Shown here piece after piece: positions 39,407 to 42,313 of a stretch of 42,313 nt of DNA. Location: contig VGZG01000027.1 in NCBI GenBank assembly GCA_016872675.1, positions 1 through 42,313 on the forward strand, written 5' to 3'. The translations under genes were made by a program, and so were the position numbers. The notes below the pieces were generated by a model, which had not been told where the DNA came from, did no database searches, and saw only the letters and a program-made list of their open reading frames with translations. Each line of letters opens with the position of its first letter. The first letter of the stretch is position 1. The DNA is from Planctomycetota bacterium. Its GTDB lineage: Bacteria; Planctomycetota; UBA1135; UBA2386.

Positions 39407-41149
39407 TCAACGCGCCGCCCGCAGCGCCTCGGCGAGGCCGGAGCTGCGGTCGGGCCAATGCGCCAGCGCAGGCGCCAGCACGGCGAGGTCGCCGTGCACG
39501 AGCACGCGGCGGCGGCCGCGTGTGACGCCGGTGTAGATCAGCGGCGCGTCGAGCAGCTCGATCTGCTTGTCGGGCAGCGACAGCAATACGTCGTCGAACT
39601 CGCTGCCCTGCGCCTTGTGCACGGTCATCGCCCAGGCGGTCTCGTGCTGCGGCAGACGGTGCAACGGCACGAGGCGCGGTTCCTCGGCGCCGCGCGGGAA
39701 GGCGACGACGTGGCGACCCTGCGCGTCGGCGACGACGAGCCCGAGGTCGCCGTTGTAGAGGCGGTTCTGGTGGTCGTTGGCGACGACGAGAATCGGCCGA
39801 CCGAGGTAGTCCTCGCGGTCGGTGCGCAGGCCCTCGCTGCGCAGCAAAGCCTCGATGCGAGCGTTCCACGTCGACGCGCCGTGCGGCCCGTGGCGCGTCG
39901 CGGTCAGCACGCGGAAGCCGGTGAGGCGGCTGTCGACGTCGGCGTCGCCCGTGGCCGCAGCGAGAATGGCGGCGCGGAACGGTTGCAAGGCGGCGTCGAT
40001 CGTCAGCGCGTGCGGCAGGTCGGCATGGCCGGCGTGCAGGGCCGCCAGCGCCTCGTCGGAGCGCCGGTTCGCCATCGCTGTGGCAAAGCCGCCGATGCCC
40101 GGGCGCGTGGCGAAGCGGTGGTTCTTGCGCAGGCTGACAACGACATCGGCGAGCGCCGGCGCGCCGTCTTGCGTCGGTAACTCGACGCGGAGCGCCTCGC
40201 GGCAGAACGTGGCGAGCGCGCGCCCGACTCCGCGCTCAGGCGCCGCTGCGCGGCAGAGGTCGCCGAGCGGTTGGCCGGCGCCGACGGCGGCCAGCTGGTC
40301 GCGGTCGCCGACCAGTAGCAGCCGCGCCGTCGGCGGCAGCGCGCCGCACAGCGTCGCCAGCAGCGCGGGCTCGGCCATCGACGCCTCGTCGACCACGACG
40401 ACGTCGTGCCGCAGCGGCCGCTCGGGGCCGCGCGCGAAGGCGTCGTCGGTGGGGCGGTACCCGAGCAGCCGGTGCAGCGTCGTCGCCTCGCAGTGCGCCA
40501 GCACGTCGGCCAGCGACGGCAGCGTCGCCGCTGCGGTACGCAGCGAGTCGACCAAGCGCGCGGCTGCCTTGCCGGTCGGCGCGCACAGAGCGACGCGTAG
40601 CGACGGCTCGCGCCGAGCGAGCACGGCGAGCCAGCGCGCGACCGTCGTCGTCTTACCGGTGCCCGGCCCGCCGGTCAGCACGGCAAACGACGCGCGCGCC
40701 GCGGCGGCGACGGCGACGAGTTGCCAGTCGACCTCGGACCCGGCCGCTGGCAGCAGGCCGAGCGCCTCGAGATCAGCGCGCAGCGCGTTGGCGGCGATCC
40801 GCGGCGGCTCCTGCAGGCGCCGCTGCACGAACGTCGCCAAGGCTCGTTCGCTGGCGCGGTCGCGGCGCAGGTACAGCCGGTCCTGCGCGTCGAGGACGAG
40901 CGGCAGTGGCCGGTCGTCGCGGTCGGCATCGGCGACGACGCCGGTGGCGAGCAGCGCGCGGCGCCACGTCGCCGCGTCCGGGAATGGCTTCTGGCCGGCG
41001 GCTGCCGCCAGCGGCAGGCAGACGTGGCCTTGCTCGCGGTCGGCCCAAAGCCGCTGCAGCGTCGCGCGCAGCAGCGTGGTGTCGCCGAGCGCGCCGCGCC
41101 GCAGCAGCAGGTCGGCGAGGTGCGGTGCGAGCGACATCAGGCCGGTCAT
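39407..41149 (-). CDS. recD: RecBCD helicase subunit RecD (exonuclease V alpha)
   Basis: 580 residues starting at the ATG ending at 41149, which overlaps the recB stop (ATGA). RecD is the fast 5'-3' helicase motor of RecBCD in double-strand break repair. After a ~150-residue N-terminal domain, superfamily 1B motifs appear: Walker A 'LTGGPGTGKTTTVARWLAVL', 'CAPTGKAAARLVDSL', 'TLHRLLGYRP', Walker B 'VVVDEASMAEPALL', 'LLLVGDRDQLAAVGAG', 'ANDHQNRLYNGDLGLVV', 'WAMTVHKAQGSEFDDVLL' and 'IYTGVTRGRRRVLVHG'. Length and motif order agree with RecD1. The open frame continues upstream across recB but carries no homology there. Confidence 0.95.
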   Translation of the reverse strand: MTGLMSLAPHLADLLLRRGALGDTTLLRATLQRLWADREQGHVCLPLAAAAGQKPFPDAATWRRALLATGVVADADRDDRPLPLVLDAQDRLYLRRDRASERALATFVQRRLQEPPRIAANALRADLEALGLLPAAGSEVDWQLVAVAAAARASFAVLTGGPGTGKTTTVARWLAVLARREPSLRVALCAPTGKAAARLVDSLRTAAATLPSLADVLAHCEATTLHRLLGYRPTDDAFARGPERPLRHDVVVVDEASMAEPALLATLCGALPPTARLLLVGDRDQLAAVGAGQPLGDLCRAAAPERGVGRALATFCREALRVELPTQDGAPALADVVVSLRKNHRFATRPGIGGFATAMANRRSDEALAALHAGHADLPHALTIDAALQPFRAAILAAATGDADVDSRLTGFRVLTATRHGPHGASTWNARIEALLRSEGLRTDREDYLGRPILVVANDHQNRLYNGDLGLVVADAQGRHVVAFPRGAEEPRLVPLHRLPQHETAWAMTVHKAQGSEFDDVLLSLPDKQIELLDAPLIYTGVTRGRRRVLVHGDLAVLAPALAHWPDRSSGLAEALRAAR

Positions 41150-42313
41150 GCCATCGACTCCTGCCGCGCTGCGACCGACCACGCGGCCAACGCGGCGATG
41201 AGCTCGGGATCGATCGCTTCGGTGAACAAGCCGCTGTCGCTGCCGGCCGCGACGCCGCGGACGAAGACGTAGCAGACGCCGCCGAGATGGCGCTCCGGCG
41301 CGTAGCCGGGCAGGCGCTCGGCGAGTTGCAGGTGCAGCCCCAGCGCGTACAGGCAGTACTGCAGCACGTAGTCGCTGCTGAGCATCGCGTCGCGCAGGGC
41401 CGCCGGACCGTAATCTTCGCGGCTGTTGCCGAGGTGGTTCGACTTCCAGTCGAGGATCCAGTAGCGGCCGTCGTGCTCGCAGACGAGATCGGCGATGCCG
41501 ACGAGGAAGCCGCGCAGCGCCTCCGGCTGCATGCGCGCGAGACGCTTGCCCTGTTCGCGCACGACCGCCGATCGAGAGTGTCCCAGCGCCGCGGCGAGGC
41601 CGGCGCGGTCGGCCGCGAGCGGCAGCAGGAACGACCACTCGGCGCGCTTGTCGCCGCCGGTCATCGCGGCGAGCGTGCAGCCGGCCAGCGGCACGGCCGC
41701 GCCGGCGAGCCCGCGCAGCATCGCCACGACGTCGGCGACCGGGTCGATCGGCCCGGCGTGCGCGGCGACGGTCAGCAGGCCGTGGTCGGCGAGCGTCTGG
41801 CGCGTCAGCGCCGTCGTCGCCGGATCGTCGACCCTGCCGAGGTCGACGCGCTCGAGCAGCGTGTGCAAGCAGATGCCGGCGGCAGCGCCGCGCGCGAACG
41901 CGAAGATGCCGGTCGCCGGCAGGTCCGGCGCGTTGCCGTCCGTCGCTGGCCGTGGTTCGTCGTCGACGACGTCGTGCGCCGCCGCCTCGGACTCGCGCGT
42001 CGCCATCAGGTAGGTGAAGCTCGCTTCCTTGCGCGGCTCGACGAGGCGGGTCGCGCGGCGTAGCGGCTGCAGCCTGGTCGCCGGCGGCGTGGGCAGCCGC
42101 GCGGTGGCCGGTGCGGCAGGCACGTCGTCGACGGCCACCGCGCCGTTGCTCGCTGCCGCCAGCGCCTGCAGCGCGTCGCGCCAGCTGCTCGCGATCGCCG
42201 CGTCGGCGTCCTGGAACGCAGTCAGCCACGGCAGGAAGGCGGCGCCGTCGGGCGGCGTCGCGGCGCGGCCGCCGACCAGCCACGCCAGCGGGCTGCGACC
42301 GTATTCGCGGCCG
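41146..42313 (-). CDS. recB: RecBCD nuclease-helicase subunit RecB, C-terminal part
   Basis: 388 residues are visible and the 5' end lies outside the window. The fragment covers the last linker and the RecB-type nuclease domain: 'SPLAWLVGG' matches a helicase-end segment, and 'FARGAAAGICLHTLLERVDL' gives the metal His. 'RGFLVGIADLVCEHDGRYWI' followed by 'LDWKSNHLG' gives the Asp and the Asp-x-Lys of the nuclease motif. 'SSDYVLQYCLYALGLHLQL' supplies the Q..Y motif, and 'GVCYVFVRG' closes the fold. RecB combines a 3'-5' helicase with the single nuclease of the complex. A recC gene is expected upstream, outside the window. Confidence 0.93.
   Translation of the reverse strand, partial: GREYGRSPLAWLVGGRAATPPDGAAFLPWLTAFQDADAAIASSWRDALQALAAASNGAVAVDDVPAAPATARLPTPPATRLQPLRRATRLVEPRKEASFTYLMATRESEAAAHDVVDDEPRPATDGNAPDLPATGIFAFARGAAAGICLHTLLERVDLGRVDDPATTALTRQTLADHGLLTVAAHAGPIDPVADVVAMLRGLAGAAVPLAGCTLAAMTGGDKRAEWSFLLPLAADRAGLAAALGHSRSAVVREQGKRLARMQPEALRGFLVGIADLVCEHDGRYWILDWKSNHLGNSREDYGPAALRDAMLSSDYVLQYCLYALGLHLQLAERLPGYAPERHLGGVCYVFVRGVAAGSDSGLFTEAIDPELIAALAAWSVAARQESMA

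Noticed and set aside
41150-42283. Upstream extension of the recD frame (378 codons)
   Set aside because: It is an open shadow frame over recB, Arg-rich with no motif; recB in the overlapping frame has clear nuclease motifs, and the ATG at 41149 couples with the recB stop.
1-42313. CRISPR arrays, insertion sequences, phage or toxin-antitoxin genes
   Set aside because: No spaced direct repeats, transposase motifs, terminal inverted repeats or typical toxin-antitoxin pairs were recognised.

Overview
This 42.3 kb window is very GC-rich chromosomal DNA that is densely packed with genes. The best lineage guess is a Planctomycetota bacterium. Three things point there: the long non-conserved insert of the housekeeping sigma factor reads like planctomycetal RpoD, an exosortase is fused to an EpsI domain, and a DUF58/DUF4381/Bat cluster sits beside it. 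This assignment is an inference from remembered family features, not from a search. Gene junctions are mostly ATGA/GTGA/TGATG overlaps, so translational coupling is the norm.

Layout. (1) 1-4290: the tail of an alpha/beta hydrolase, two small unknown proteins, an OmpA-type lipoprotein, a sulfatase-modifying-factor-like lipoprotein that lacks the catalytic cysteines, and rsmA/ksgA. (2) 4287-9329: a candidate sigma-70 promoter on the ksgA stop codon, a ~360-nt leader, then dnaG and rpoD (the macromolecular-synthesis pair without rpsU), then an RluA-type pseudouridine synthase. A 75-codon remnant of a GH63-like glucosidase C-terminus follows it. (3) 9551-12289, minus strand: a 912-residue membrane-anchored protein with carboxypeptidase-regulatory-like repeats, divergent from the next block.

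(4) 12431-28331: an exopolysaccharide/exosortase locus. Plus strand: Wza-like export lipoprotein, Wzz/GumC-like chain-length protein, exosortase-associated O-glycosylation ligase, asparagine-synthase-like amidotransferase, two GT4 glycosyltransferases, an exosortase-EpsI fusion and an exosortase-type polysaccharide deacetylase. Convergent on the minus strand: a giant helical-repeat (PrsT-like) protein and an NtrC-type regulator (PrsR-like), whose phospho-acceptor Asp is replaced by Glu. Together these look like polymer synthesis, export and surface-protein sorting with a dedicated sigma-54 activator. No PEP-CTERM substrate and no sensor kinase are visible.

(5) 28471-34081: a coupled six-gene DUF58-DUF4381-BatA-BatB-TPR-BatD operon without a MoxR ATPase in front. 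(6) 34292-34523, minus strand: tRNA-Cys(GCA) and tRNA-Leu(UAA). (7) 34662-39382: a small NIL-domain protein, gamma-glutamyltransferase, ribulose-phosphate epimerase, AccD and TruD. (8) 39407-42313, minus strand: recD and the 3' half of recB, running off the window.

No CRISPR array, insertion sequence, phage gene or rRNA was seen.
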